Origin: Parachlamydiales bacterium
Lineage (GTDB): Bacteria; Chlamydiota; Chlamydiia; Chlamydiales; JABDDJ01
Assembly (NCBI GenBank): GCA_041671045.1
Contig: JBAZCF010000006.1
Coordinates: 62,001 to 126,000, forward strand
Length of the DNA stretch: 64,000 nucleotides
Direction: 5' to 3'
Made by a program: the position numbers and the translations under genes
Notes under the pieces: generated by a model
What the model was told of the DNA's origin: nothing
Seen by the model: only the letters and a program-made list of their open reading frames with translations
The model's database searches: none
Shown here: positions 18,052-27,077 of the stretch, in pieces
Numbering within the stretch: the first letter of the stretch is position 1
Layout of the letters: every line of letters starts with the position of its first letter

Positions 18052-20226
18052 ATGAGTTACCTGGAAGAAATAAAAAGCCAAATTAATCATAGGGACTTTT
18101 CTAAGCTTCTCATCCTATGGGAAGAATACTGTGCAAATGATATTGTAGATGTCGAAGAATATAAAGAAATCCTCGAAACAATTAAAAACTCCGACCTTTC
18201 AATCCCCTTCGGAAAATATGTCGAAAATGGACTCACCCTCTGGAGCCTAATCGATAACTTAGAAGATTCCTATGAAGTTCTCAGATTGCTCATCGATCTT
18301 CAAACGACAAATACTCCCACTCTAGCAGATATCACTATCGATGCCATCAAAAAGAAACACCCCAATGATCCACATTTTAATGAACGCATCCGTCTAGTAG
18401 GCTTAAGAACAAAGCAAAACTTCCAAGGCTCAATTTCCAATTACGAACTGCTCCACCACATGAAAAAAGGCAATTATGTTTTCCATAATGGCGGATGGGA
18501 TGCAGGCGAAATTGCAGACGTCTCCCCCGTGCGTGAACAACTTGCAGTTGAATTCGAATTCGTTGCCGGCAGCAAACACTTCACCTATACCAACGCCTTT
18601 AAAACACTGACACCTCTTCAAAATAGCCATTTCCTTTCCCGCCGTTTTGCCAACCCCGACATCCTTGAACAACAAGCACGTGAAAATCCTAACGAAATTA
18701 TCCATACGCTTCTAAGAGACCTTGGCCCTAAAACAGCCGCAGAAATTAAAGACGAACTCTGCGAACTCGTCATCCCAGAGAAAGACTGGACCAAATGGTG
18801 GCAATGGTGCCGTACCAAACTAAAAAAAGATTCTCTTATCGACACCCCTAATAGCATTAAACAGCCATTCCGCCTACGTAAAGCCGAATTAACTGAAAAA
18901 GACATGCTCCAACAGGCGTTACAGCAAACAGCATCACCTAACGAAATCATCCTGCAATGCTACAATTTAGTGCGTGATATTCCTGCTGTCCTAAAAAACC
19001 CAGATGTCAATAAGATGCTTCGCCAAGCTATGCTAGGCTTATTCGATACCAAAGATATCTCCCCTTCAATCGCCATCCAAGTCAGCATTTTCTTTGAAAA
19101 CACCTTCAATGAAACATTAGACAGCCGCAGCGTCGCCACTATTATCCAAAATAGCAACGACCTTCCCAAACTTATCGATGGCATAGAAATTCTAGCTTAT
19201 AAAAAACGTGTTCTTATAGCCATCAGAGAACACCGCCCTGATTGGATTCCCCTCTTCCTCGGTTTCTTCAATAACCTCACTAATGCCCCCTTAAGAGACT
19301 ACGTTCTAAAAGAACTCAATGAAGGCGAAGCTAAACCATCCCTTTCCGATGCAATAAACGAACTTCTCCAAAACCCAACGAAAAATCCGGAACTCTTCGT
19401 TTGGTATTTCCAGAAAATCGTAGGAAAAGAAAGCAAAGATCTGCCCTTCAATGACAATGAAAGCCAACAATTCTTTTTTGAATCCTTCCTGATCCTCTAT
19501 AACTCCATAGAACTGAAAACCGAATACCGCGAACTCCTGAAAAAAATGTATGCCATCCTTTCAGGTCAACGCTTCTCCGTGGTAAGACAACTGCTCGAAG
19601 GAACTAGCCTCGAATTCGTCAAAGAATACCTACTCCTCGTCAGCAAATGCCAAACATTAAGCGATCATGACGTCAAAATCCTCCGTTCTCTAGCTGAAGT
19701 TGTCCACCCTTCCTTAATTGTGCGGAAGAAAACGAAAAACCAAAGCCTTACTGACGGGCATATCATATGGACAACTGACGAAGGTTATCAACGCACTAAA
19801 AACCGTATTCAAACCATCGGTACCGTTGAAATCGTGGAAAATGCACGTGAAATCGAAGCCGCACGCGCCCATGGCGACTTGCGTGAAAACTCCGAATTCA
19901 AATTTGCTCTGGAAAGACGCGCCCACTTACAAGGCCAGCTCAAATTCCTTAGCGAGCAACTTAACCGCGCACGCATCATTACCAGAGATGACGTCAATCC
20001 TAATGAAGTCAGTATTGGCACCATCGCAACATTAAGCGTGACTGGAAAACCCGACATTACCTACACAATTTTAGGCCCCTGGGATGCAGATCCAGAGAAA
20101 GGAATTCTCTCATTTCAATCCCAACTAGCACAATCGCTCATTGGTTTGAAAAAAGGTGAATCCATCCGTTTCAGAGAAGAAGACATCGTCTTAACTGAAA
20201 TGAAAACAATATTCGACAAATCCTAG
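18052..20226 (+). CDS. greA: Transcript cleavage factor GreA with large chlamydial N-terminal extension
   Basis: 724 residues. The GreA proper occupies about 565-724: a coiled coil including ENAREIEAARAHGDLRENSE, with the acidic tip that enters the RNA polymerase secondary channel, then the FKBP-like C-terminal domain (GPWDADPEKGILSFQSQLAQ). It rescues backtracked polymerase by stimulating RNA cleavage. The first ~560 residues are helical-looking and not part of GreA elsewhere; an extension of this kind is a known feature of chlamydial GreA and its function is unknown. RdgB follows after 11 bases. The 293-base upstream gap holds no supported gene. Confidence 0.93.
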   Translation: MSYLEEIKSQINHRDFSKLLILWEEYCANDIVDVEEYKEILETIKNSDLSIPFGKYVENGLTLWSLIDNLEDSYEVLRLLIDLQTTNTPTLADITIDAIKKKHPNDPHFNERIRLVGLRTKQNFQGSISNYELLHHMKKGNYVFHNGGWDAGEIADVSPVREQLAVEFEFVAGSKHFTYTNAFKTLTPLQNSHFLSRRFANPDILEQQARENPNEIIHTLLRDLGPKTAAEIKDELCELVIPEKDWTKWWQWCRTKLKKDSLIDTPNSIKQPFRLRKAELTEKDMLQQALQQTASPNEIILQCYNLVRDIPAVLKNPDVNKMLRQAMLGLFDTKDISPSIAIQVSIFFENTFNETLDSRSVATIIQNSNDLPKLIDGIEILAYKKRVLIAIREHRPDWIPLFLGFFNNLTNAPLRDYVLKELNEGEAKPSLSDAINELLQNPTKNPELFVWYFQKIVGKESKDLPFNDNESQQFFFESFLILYNSIELKTEYRELLKKMYAILSGQRFSVVRQLLEGTSLEFVKEYLLLVSKCQTLSDHDVKILRSLAEVVHPSLIVRKKTKNQSLTDGHIIWTTDEGYQRTKNRIQTIGTVEIVENAREIEAARAHGDLRENSEFKFALERRAHLQGQLKFLSEQLNRARIITRDDVNPNEVSIGTIATLSVTGKPDITYTILGPWDADPEKGILSFQSQLAQSLIGLKKGESIRFREEDIVLTEMKTIFDKS

Positions 20227-20237
20227 AGGAAATAACC

Positions 20238-20837
20238 ATGGAACTTGTCCTAGCCACAACTAATATACACAAAATTCGTGAATACAAGGCAATGTTCCAT
20301 GGTTTACCGCATATAGACCTCTTAACTCTGCATAACTTTCCCCATTACGTACAGCCGGAAGAAACCGGTAAATCCTTCCAAGAAAACGCCAGTATTAAAG
20401 CTGAACATGCTGCCAAAACTCTCCAAAAATGGGTCATAGCTGATGATTCAGGCCTGGTTGTCCCCGCTCTTAAAGGAGACCCGGGTGTACATTCCCGCCG
20501 CTATGCAGATGTTAATGCTTCTGATATTGAGAACACTAAAAAACTTCTCAAAGAAATGACAGATTTCAAAGACCTGCAAAGAGCAGGTTTCTATGAATGT
20601 GCTATTGCTCTATCAGGTCCTGATGGCTATCTAAAAGTTGTTACTGGGATTTGCGAAGGCATGATTGCCGAAGAAGAAAGAGGCAATAATGGATTTGGTT
20701 ACGATTCCGTTTTTTCCAAACATGACTATGGCGGCAAAACATTCGGTGAACTGCAGGAAGACTTAAAAAATAAGGTCTCTCATCGCGGCAAGGCTTTAGA
20801 AAAAATATTGCTCTTTTTACAGTCAAAAATTAAGTAG
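20238..20837 (+). CDS. rdgB: Non-canonical purine NTP pyrophosphatase (RdgB/HAM1)
   Basis: 199 residues, typical length. It hydrolyses dITP, ITP and XTP to monophosphates and keeps deaminated purines out of nucleic acids. Motifs seen are LATTNIHKIREYK (substrate loop) at 4-16, ADDSGLVVPALKGDPGVHSR near 68-87 and the NNGFGYDSVF segment near 149-158. It lies 11 bases after greA and four bases before the NYN-domain gene, in one plus-strand run. Confidence 0.96.
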   Translation: MELVLATTNIHKIREYKAMFHGLPHIDLLTLHNFPHYVQPEETGKSFQENASIKAEHAAKTLQKWVIADDSGLVVPALKGDPGVHSRRYADVNASDIENTKKLLKEMTDFKDLQRAGFYECAIALSGPDGYLKVVTGICEGMIAEEERGNNGFGYDSVFSKHDYGGKTFGELQEDLKNKVSHRGKALEKILLFLQSKIK

Positions 20838-20841
20838 CCCT

Positions 20842-21507
20842 ATGCGCTACCTCATCGATGGATATAACCTCGCATTCCGATTATATTCCTCGAAGCACTC
20901 TCTCCAACAAAAAAGATTTTTAAGCATCACTGAGTTAAGTGAAAAAGTTGCTGCCCTCAATATCGAAGCAGCGATTATTTTTGATGCACAGCATACCTTA
21001 GATGAAAGTAGCCGCGGGCACTATGCAGGCCTGGAAGTTCACTTTACTAACCACAATGAAACTGCAGATGAATATATCATCAACGCCATCGATGAATTCA
21101 AAACCCCTTCTAAAATTACTGTGGTCACTTCTGATAGGGAGCTCACCCATCGGGCACGCCTTAAAGGAGCCCACTCTATTAACATAGAGACATTCGCCCT
21201 TTGGTTGGATAAGCGTTTCAAAAATAGCTTTCAGAAAATAAAGAAAGTAGCAAAACCTCAACCTCCTCCTCTACAGAAACCCCCGCCTGTTAAAAAAAAG
21301 GTGCAAAAAACCACTCCCGTTGAAGAGTGTTTAGAGTACTATATTGAAGCGTTTAGCGTGAACATGCCCACCCAAGAGCCTCTTCCAAAAACCCTTTCGA
21401 AATTAAAAAAGAAAGTCCATCCTGAAGCTATTCCTACCGGTCAAAAGGTAGAAGAAGACCTTTGGAAATACTACTTGAAAGCTTTTGAAGAGATGAGAGA
21501 TTCATAA
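20842..21507 (+). CDS. NYN/YacP-type ribonuclease-like protein
   Basis: 221 residues. The N-terminal ~125 residues form an NYN (PIN-like) domain of the YacP family: YLIDGYNLAF with the first catalytic aspartate, AAIIFDAQHT, HNETADEYI, and VVTSDREL. This acidic set matches metal-dependent RNases such as the ribosome-associated Rae1/YacP group. A proline- and lysine-rich linker (about 135-155) leads to a C-terminal part with two similar blocks, CLEYYIEAF and LWKYYLKAF, an unusual internal repeat. Role in RNA decay is inferred from the family. Confidence 0.83.
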   Translation: MRYLIDGYNLAFRLYSSKHSLQQKRFLSITELSEKVAALNIEAAIIFDAQHTLDESSRGHYAGLEVHFTNHNETADEYIINAIDEFKTPSKITVVTSDRELTHRARLKGAHSINIETFALWLDKRFKNSFQKIKKVAKPQPPPLQKPPPVKKKVQKTTPVEECLEYYIEAFSVNMPTQEPLPKTLSKLKKKVHPEAIPTGQKVEEDLWKYYLKAFEEMRDS

Positions 21508-21538
21508 AAAAGGGTCGTCAAGGATTACTAAACGACCC
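21506..21538 (-). terminator. Rho-independent terminator for the Pro/Tyr-rich peptide gene
   Basis: Arms GGGTCGT (21512-21518) and ACGACCC (21532-21538) pair perfectly. Read on the minus strand, the stem is followed by six T residues (complement of 21506-21511). It lies eight bases beyond the stop of the 83-residue gene and may also block convergent plus-strand transcripts. Confidence 0.8.
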
Positions 21539-21545
21539 CAATCCA

Positions 21546-21797
21546 CTAATAATAATAGTAATATTCGCCCGGTACAACATATACAGGAGCTGGTTCTACG
21601 TAATATACTGGCGGAGCGTAGTAATAGACTGGCGGAGGCGGTGCGTAAACAGCTACAGGTCTAGGTGCAGGTGCAAGCAATTGTGGAATAAGATTCAGAT
21701 TCAAACCAAAGAAAAAACTCGATCTAGCTTCTAAAGCAGGGGTGCTTATAAAAGTAAATGCTACAACTAAAGGTATTAAATATTTATAGTAACGCAT
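21546..21797 (-). CDS. Small secreted proline/tyrosine-rich peptide
   Basis: 83 residues with a signal peptide (about 1-24, ending PALEA). The mature part is low-complexity, with repeated APPPPVYYYAPP and PVYYVEPAP blocks, and ends in five tyrosines (EYYYYY). I know no named family; Pro/Tyr-rich secreted peptides of this sort occur in many Gram-negative bacteria. It is monocistronic, with a good terminator just downstream. Tyrosine-rich repeats could support cross-linking or envelope packing, but nothing in the sequence proves it. Confidence 0.72.
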   Translation of the reverse strand: MRYYKYLIPLVVAFTFISTPALEARSSFFFGLNLNLIPQLLAPAPRPVAVYAPPPPVYYYAPPVYYVEPAPVYVVPGEYYYYY

Positions 21798-21860
21798 ATT
21801 ATCCTCAATATAGAGTTTGTTGCGTAATTACTATAACACAAATAGTACTTTAAAGAAAAT

Positions 21861-21933
21861 TGGAGCGTAACGGGATCGAACCGTTGACCTCAACAATGCC
21901 ATTGTTGCGCTCTACCAACTGAGCTAACGCCCC
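21861..21933 (-). tRNA. tRNA-Ala (anticodon GGC)
   Basis: The minus strand folds as a full cloverleaf: acceptor GGGGCGT/ACGCTCC including the G3-U70 wobble that identifies alanine tRNA, D-stem GCTC/GAGC, anticodon stem CAACA/TGTTG with anticodon GGC, and T-arm AACGG-TTCGATC-CCGTT, with discriminator A. The CCA end is not encoded. It reads GCC and GCU codons. Confidence 0.96.
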
Positions 21934-22012
21934 TCAAAAGAAGGTGACGTTAGTTTACACAAGTGTATTTTTTGATTCAAGAACGAAATGGATATGAACC
22001 GCCGCGGTACTC

Positions 22013-22480
22013 CAGCGCACAGAACGCAGAGAAGCTCCACCCTGAGGGCGCCACTAGTACGGTTATTTTCATACCGATCTCACATTTACATTACACCGAA
22101 TCCATTCAAGTCTTTTGCAGGATAAACCTAAATGACAATAGCAAATTTTGTCATGCTATCTACCATTAAGTTATGAAACTTGTTTCTGCTGTGGAAACCG
22201 CGATTAAGAGTATTAAATAAAGTGTCTAGTTATGCTTGACGTGATCGCGCAGCGAGCATGTCAACGTCGGCGACGCGGTCCCGCGGGGGACCGCGTCGAT
22301 GTAAGATCGGTATGAAAACAACCGTACTAGTGACAACCAAATGCAGGGCGGAGCTTCTCTGCGTTCTTTGCGTTCAAAAAAAAAGCCACACAATGGGTTT
22401 AGAGGCAACTTCTTGCAGAGCGAAGCTTCCTGCGTTCAGATAAAACCCTACACAGACCATACTGGAGACAACTTCGCGGT
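22013..22480. repeat. Inverted-repeat (MITE-like) element, copy 1, in the 557-base tRNA-Ala to fbaB gap
   Basis: The gap between tRNA-Ala and fbaB holds no supported gene. It contains an inverted arm (22013-22083), a ~120-base core (22084-22205), a 29-base spacer, a 66-base hairpin module (22235-22300) and a direct arm (from 22301) in which the AAGCTT-centred palindrome recurs near 22350 and again, diverged, near 22425. The hairpin pairs CGACGCGGTCCC (22271-22282) with GGGACCGCGTCG (22287-22298), 12 perfect pairs with a GCGG loop. The same pieces recur near 57 kb. Short open frames here appear in both copies and are by-products of the repeat. Confidence 0.8.
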
Positions 22481-22490
22481 TGTTCACCCG

Positions 22491-23594
22491 TTAAGCAATA
22501 GACACTTCTTTGCAAAGATAGACATCCTGAATAGCATTCGTAAGCTTGATCCCCTCATCCATTGGACGCTGAAATGCTTTTCTGCCCATTATCAGTCCCA
22601 TTCCACCCGCACGCTTGTTGATCACTGCAGTACGGATTCCATCCTGCCAATCGTCTTCTGTCGATGCACCGCCGGAATTAATAAGACCTACTCTTCCATT
22701 ATAGCTATTGATCAGCTGATACCGCGTCAAGTCAATGGGATTATCCGAAGACAGCTGGGAATACATCAGATCACTATATTTCCCATAGCTGCCTTTCTTA
22801 TCTTTGTTTAAGGCCTTATACCCGCCATTATTTGTCGGGAGTTTTTGCTTTACAATATCCGCCCCTATTGTAGCGCCTAGATGATCCGCTTGACCTGTCA
22901 GGTCTGCACTTGTATGGTAATCTACTCCATCTACTTTGAATGCGCTGTTACGAAGGTAACACCACAAAATGGTTGCCATCCCCAATTCATGGGCATGAGC
23001 AAATGCTTCACTGATTTCTTGAATTTGACGCGGACTTTCAGGGGAGCCAAAATAAATGGTAGCTCCTACTGCGACAGCGCCCATATCATAAGCTTGCTGC
23101 ACATTAGCAAATAAGACCTGGTCGAATTTGTTTGGATAGGAAAGGAGCTCATTGTGATTTATTTTGAGGATAAATGGAATTCTATGTGCATAGCGGCGTG
23201 CTACATTGCCTAATACTCCCAATGTGGAAGCTACGCCGTTACATCCTGCTTCTATCGCCAATTTAACAATATTTTCCGGGTTGAAATAGAGTGGATTAGG
23301 TGCAAAGGATGCGCCGGCTGAATGCTCTATGCCTTGATCAACGGGGAGAATGGAAACATAGCCTGTTCCTCCTAAGCGTCCGTGATCAAACAACCGCTGC
23401 AAATTCCCTAAAACACGCACATTGCGGTCGCTAAACATAGTGACTTCATCGACCCAGTTTGGATTAGGGAGCACTAAATCTTTTTTTTTGATAGTCTGCG
23501 ATGTATGGTCCAATAAATCGTTTGCTTCTTTTCCTAGAAAGGAGCGGATTTGGTCATAATTAAGTGGTCCTGATTGTTTTTTTGCAGCAGACAT
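22491..23594 (-). CDS. fbaB: Class I fructose-bisphosphate aldolase (FbaB/DhnA family)
   Basis: 367 residues from the ATG at 23594, chosen because GGAGG lies five bases upstream; an ATG at 23612 is possible but lacks this. It cleaves fructose 1,6-bisphosphate to glyceraldehyde 3-phosphate and dihydroxyacetone phosphate through a Schiff base. The segment ADIVKQKLPTNNGG (Lys about 249) matches the Schiff-base region of E. coli FbaB, and GLINSGG plus AVINKRAGGMGLIMGRKAF match its phosphate-binding end. Chlamydiae use this aldolase type in glycolysis and gluconeogenesis. The 3' end runs into the repeat element. Confidence 0.94.
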   Translation of the reverse strand: MSAAKKQSGPLNYDQIRSFLGKEANDLLDHTSQTIKKKDLVLPNPNWVDEVTMFSDRNVRVLGNLQRLFDHGRLGGTGYVSILPVDQGIEHSAGASFAPNPLYFNPENIVKLAIEAGCNGVASTLGVLGNVARRYAHRIPFILKINHNELLSYPNKFDQVLFANVQQAYDMGAVAVGATIYFGSPESPRQIQEISEAFAHAHELGMATILWCYLRNSAFKVDGVDYHTSADLTGQADHLGATIGADIVKQKLPTNNGGYKALNKDKKGSYGKYSDLMYSQLSSDNPIDLTRYQLINSYNGRVGLINSGGASTEDDWQDGIRTAVINKRAGGMGLIMGRKAFQRPMDEGIKLTNAIQDVYLCKEVSIA

Positions 23595-23706
23595 TTTTCC
23601 TCCATTCGACATTATTTTATCTGTCTTTCTAACCTAAACCTCCTATTCTTTTCCAGCTTGCTGCTTTCATGTGAAGAGAATAGAATAACGTATTAAAAGG
23701 GTAATC

Positions 23707-24900
23707 ATGGATATATATCATCAGCTTGAAGTAAAATCTGAAGATCCCATCTTAGGCATACCTGCCTTATTTAGGGCTGATACACATGCCCAGAAGGTTA
23801 ATTTAGGAATCGGATCCTACCAGAACGAAGAGGGAAAACCTTTCGTATTCAAGTCTGTCAGGGCCGCTGAAAGTCAGATTTTTGACAGTCAGATGGATAA
23901 GGGATATCTTCCTATCCTTGGTGATAAGGTATTTATTGAAGAAGTAAGCAAAGTTATTTTGGGCGAAGACGCCCCCTGTCTTACGGAGAAGCGATTTATT
24001 GCGGCGCAATCTATCGGCGGCTCTGGAGCAATACGTATCGCAGCTGAAATGCTATTTTTTTGCGGAATAAAAAAAATATTCATTCCTACCCCCAGTTGGC
24101 CCAATCACCATACCCTAGTTTGCCATGAGGGTATTCAAACTGAGCTTTGTCCCTATTACGATAATAAGACACGCCAGATAGATTTTGATAAACTTTGCGA
24201 CAGTATCTCACACATGCCTGCTCGCAGTGCGCTGCTACTGCAAAGTTCTTGCCATAACCCTACAGGCATAGACTTAAGCAATGATCAGTGGACGTCTCTA
24301 TGTGCGTTATTAAAAGGAAAGGACATCGTACCCATCATCGACATGGCTTATCAGGGTATGGGAGACAGCTTAAGTGAGGATGCTTTCGGCTTGCGTCTAT
24401 TTGCAAAAGAACTTACCCCCCTATTCTGCATCTCTTTCTCCAAGAATTTTGGCCTTTACGGCGAGCGGACAGGCCTATTCGGCTTAGTCCTACCCGACAC
24501 AGAATCTACAAAAAAAGTTGAAAGCAATTTAAAAGTCATCGTTAGAGCAAGCTATTCCAACCCCCCACTTTATGGAGCGCGGATCATTAGAACGATATTG
24601 CAATCTCCCACATTGAAGCTTATGTGGGAGCAAGAGCTTACTGAAATCCGCCACCGTCTACGCGTATTACGAAAAGCTATTGTAGATGAACTTAAACAAC
24701 AAAACCCCCATACCGACTATTCTTTTTTCTTAGGAGGCAAGGGTTTCTTCTCCCTCACCGGATTATCTAAAGAACAAGTACTAAGTCTGCGTGAAGAAAG
24801 CGGCGTATACATTCCTGAAAATGGCAGGATCAATATTGCCGGCTTGAACCAAAGCAACATCCCCCTCGTAGCCAAAGCCATAACACTTGCAACTCGATAA
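23707..24900 (+). CDS. tyrB: Aromatic/aspartate aminotransferase
   Basis: 397 residues, class I PLP-dependent aminotransferase of the aspartate/tyrosine branch. The PLP lysine lies in CISFSKNFGLYGERTG (about residue 246), preceded by SSCHNPTG near 178 and IIDMAYQG near 220. A final NIAGLN block (about 380-385) stands where related enzymes carry the substrate arginine; here no arginine is obvious within that block. It transfers amino groups between glutamate and aspartate or aromatic keto acids. Its TAA overlaps the mreC ATG (TAATG). The order greA-region, tyrB, mreC resembles that of Chlamydiaceae. Confidence 0.92.
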   Translation: MDIYHQLEVKSEDPILGIPALFRADTHAQKVNLGIGSYQNEEGKPFVFKSVRAAESQIFDSQMDKGYLPILGDKVFIEEVSKVILGEDAPCLTEKRFIAAQSIGGSGAIRIAAEMLFFCGIKKIFIPTPSWPNHHTLVCHEGIQTELCPYYDNKTRQIDFDKLCDSISHMPARSALLLQSSCHNPTGIDLSNDQWTSLCALLKGKDIVPIIDMAYQGMGDSLSEDAFGLRLFAKELTPLFCISFSKNFGLYGERTGLFGLVLPDTESTKKVESNLKVIVRASYSNPPLYGARIIRTILQSPTLKLMWEQELTEIRHRLRVLRKAIVDELKQQNPHTDYSFFLGGKGFFSLTGLSKEQVLSLREESGVYIPENGRINIAGLNQSNIPLVAKAITLATR

Positions 24901-26045
24901 TGAAAAAACGGTCCTATACTTACCTGATTTTGCCTTTAGCGGCCCTTATCCTAGTGCTGAATATCTCTCGGATGCAAGTGGAGAATATCCAAGGATGGGT
25001 GATGAAAATTTCCGCCCCCCTTTGGAATATTTTTCAAAGCCCTGAACCTTCTACAGATATCTATTATCCAGATACGATTGCTTCGTTAGAAGCGGAAAAC
25101 AACTATTTGCGCACATTGATACAACAAGAGCTCCAACTCTTGGATAAGTTATCCACAGCAGCTTTTGATCAGGCGACAGACAAACACCGTAGAATTTTGG
25201 AAGAAAATCTACGTCAGCAGTTGGAAGGACTCCCTGCTCGCGTTATATACCGCACTACAGCCGCATGGAATAGTTCGTTATGGATTGATGTCGGTACTGA
25301 AGACAACCAGACAGTCGGATCGCCCGTCATCTCGAAAAATAGCCCCGTCCTTTCTAAAGGCGCTGTTGTCGGTGTGATCGACTATGTGGGGGAAAAACAA
25401 AGCCGAGTGCGATTAATCACTGATTCAGGCCTAACAATATCTGTCAGGGCAGCCCGCGGAGGCTGGCGGGATCAATGGTTAGCAGAGATGCTAAATACCC
25501 TTCAAAGGCAGCTTTCCTCCCGCAACGAGCTATTTGATGCTTCGGAAGAAAAAGACCGGATGCTGGATGACCTGGCTATGCTCGGGGGCAAACTTCAATC
25601 TGAAGCCGGCACCATCCTTATGGCTAAAGGTGAGTTAAATGGTTCCAGCGCCCCTTTATGGAGATCCCCTGGTCAGCGCTTAAAAGGGATCGGTTTCAAC
25701 TATGATTTTCCCGATGAGGAAGGCCCTGCCCGTGATTTGCGTTCAGGAGCACCTGAAGGCTCTATAAACCAAGACAAAGCCCTACCCGTCCTCAAGGTAA
25801 AAGATCTACTCATGACAACCGGCTACGATGGGGTTTTTCCCCCAGGACTCCCCGTCGGAGAGGTAGTTCACATTCAGCCCTTAGGCGAAGGGGATTATTA
25901 CTATAGCCTGGAAGCATTACCTGCAGCGGGAAATCTTGACGACCTCTCTTATGTTCTAGTATTACCTTCCAATGGCTACGATAAGTCAGACCTTCCTCCA
26001 CCCGTACTGTGGGATAACCGCACTAAGTTAAATAAATTGAAATAA
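24900..26045 (+). CDS. mreC: Rod-shape-determining protein MreC
   Basis: 381 residues. One N-terminal membrane anchor (about 7-25) is followed by a coiled coil (about 60-110, SLEAENNYLRTLIQQE) and the MreC beta-barrel core: PARVIYRTTAAWNSSLWIDVG, GAVVGVIDYVGEKQSRVRLI and a late block DLLMTTGYDGVFPPGLPVGEV. MreC sits in the periplasm and couples MreB to peptidoglycan synthases; in chlamydiae MreB/MreC act at division. About 100 extra residues sit between the core halves (about 195-295). Translation is coupled to tyrB. Confidence 0.88.
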   Translation: MKKRSYTYLILPLAALILVLNISRMQVENIQGWVMKISAPLWNIFQSPEPSTDIYYPDTIASLEAENNYLRTLIQQELQLLDKLSTAAFDQATDKHRRILEENLRQQLEGLPARVIYRTTAAWNSSLWIDVGTEDNQTVGSPVISKNSPVLSKGAVVGVIDYVGEKQSRVRLITDSGLTISVRAARGGWRDQWLAEMLNTLQRQLSSRNELFDASEEKDRMLDDLAMLGGKLQSEAGTILMAKGELNGSSAPLWRSPGQRLKGIGFNYDFPDEEGPARDLRSGAPEGSINQDKALPVLKVKDLLMTTGYDGVFPPGLPVGEVVHIQPLGEGDYYYSLEALPAAGNLDDLSYVLVLPSNGYDKSDLPPPVLWDNRTKLNKLK

Positions 26046-26058
26046 AGCCTAATCGACC

Positions 26059-26970
26059 ATGAACAAAACTATCGGCATCTGTGTGTTAACTTTAAACGGA
26101 GAAAAGCATCTTCACTCTTGCCTTACTCCACTTCTTAAATCTGATTTAAAGCCTCGTGTTCTCGTTATCGATTCTTCCTCCTCCGATCTAAGCGTCTCTA
26201 TCGCAAAGTCACTAGGGGCTGAAACGTTAGTGATCCCACGCCACCAATTCAATCATGGCACCACTAGGGAAATGGGACGCAAACATTTAAATACAGATAT
26301 TGTAGTGATGGTGACGCAAGACGCCTATGCCTGCGATGAGTATGTCCTAGGGAAACTAGTCCAACCTCTTTTAGAAGGGAATGCCTCCGCATCTTATGCA
26401 CGTCAACTACCTCACAGCGGAGCAGAGATCTTTGAAAGTTTCCACCGTCAGTATAACTACCCTCCCGAGAGCGAACTTCGCACCTTGAAGGATTTACCTA
26501 AGAAGGGCAAAAAAATCTATTTTTTCTCCAACTCATTCTCATGCTACTTGAATTCTGCTCTAGATGAAATCGGGGGATTTGAACATCTCCTCCTAGGAGA
26601 AGACACCCTCGCTGCTGCACGCCTGCTTCATCAAGGACATGCAATAGCATATACTGCGGATGCCCTAGTGCATCACTCCCATCGTTATGGACTAAAGGAA
26701 GAGTTCCAACGCCACTTCGATACGGGCTACGCGCGCTACAATTTTGATAAAGTGATTGCCTGCACCCAAAGCGATAACGCTCAGGGAAAAGCTTATATGC
26801 AAAAATTGATGCAGTATGCATGGCAGCATTCCCCGCAATCGCTACCTTATGCCGTTCTTCTCATCCTAACCAAATGGACGGGATATACTCTCGGTCGTTG
26901 GGGACATAGGATGCCCCCCTCCTACAATAGGTTCTTCAGTGCATATAAGGGTTTCTGGCAAAGAAGTTGA
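26059..26970 (+). CDS. Glycosyltransferase family 2 (rhamnosyltransferase-like)
   Basis: 303 residues. The GT-A core shows IGICVLTLNGEKHLHSCLTP, VIDSSSSDLSVSIAKSLGAE, HGTTREMGRK and VMVTQDAYA, which replaces the DxD motif in the usual position for the rhamnosyltransferase-like branch. The acceptor part has GGFEHLLLGEDT and VHHSHRYGLKEEF. These features match bacterial rhamnosyltransferases acting on cell-surface glycans. It is 13 bases after mreC and upstream of tRNA-Arg. Donor sugar is not determinable. Confidence 0.88.
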   Translation: MNKTIGICVLTLNGEKHLHSCLTPLLKSDLKPRVLVIDSSSSDLSVSIAKSLGAETLVIPRHQFNHGTTREMGRKHLNTDIVVMVTQDAYACDEYVLGKLVQPLLEGNASASYARQLPHSGAEIFESFHRQYNYPPESELRTLKDLPKKGKKIYFFSNSFSCYLNSALDEIGGFEHLLLGEDTLAAARLLHQGHAIAYTADALVHHSHRYGLKEEFQRHFDTGYARYNFDKVIACTQSDNAQGKAYMQKLMQYAWQHSPQSLPYAVLLILTKWTGYTLGRWGHRMPPSYNRFFSAYKGFWQRS

Positions 26971-27004
26971 AAAGAACCCTGCGTAACTGTATAATTCTTC
27001 GCAT

Positions 27005-27077
27005 GGACTGATAGCTCAGTGGATAGAGCACCCGCCTTCTAAGCGGGTGGTCGTAGGTTCGAGTCCTACTCAGTCCG
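27005..27077 (+). tRNA. tRNA-Arg (anticodon TCT)
   Basis: Cloverleaf with acceptor GGACTGA/TCAGTCC, D-stem GCTC/GAGC, anticodon stem CCCGC/GCGGG enclosing CTTCTAA (anticodon TCT), and T-arm GTAGG-TTCGAGT-CCTAC, discriminator G. It reads AGA and probably AGG. CCA is not encoded. It is followed after nine bases by the next coding region. Confidence 0.97.
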
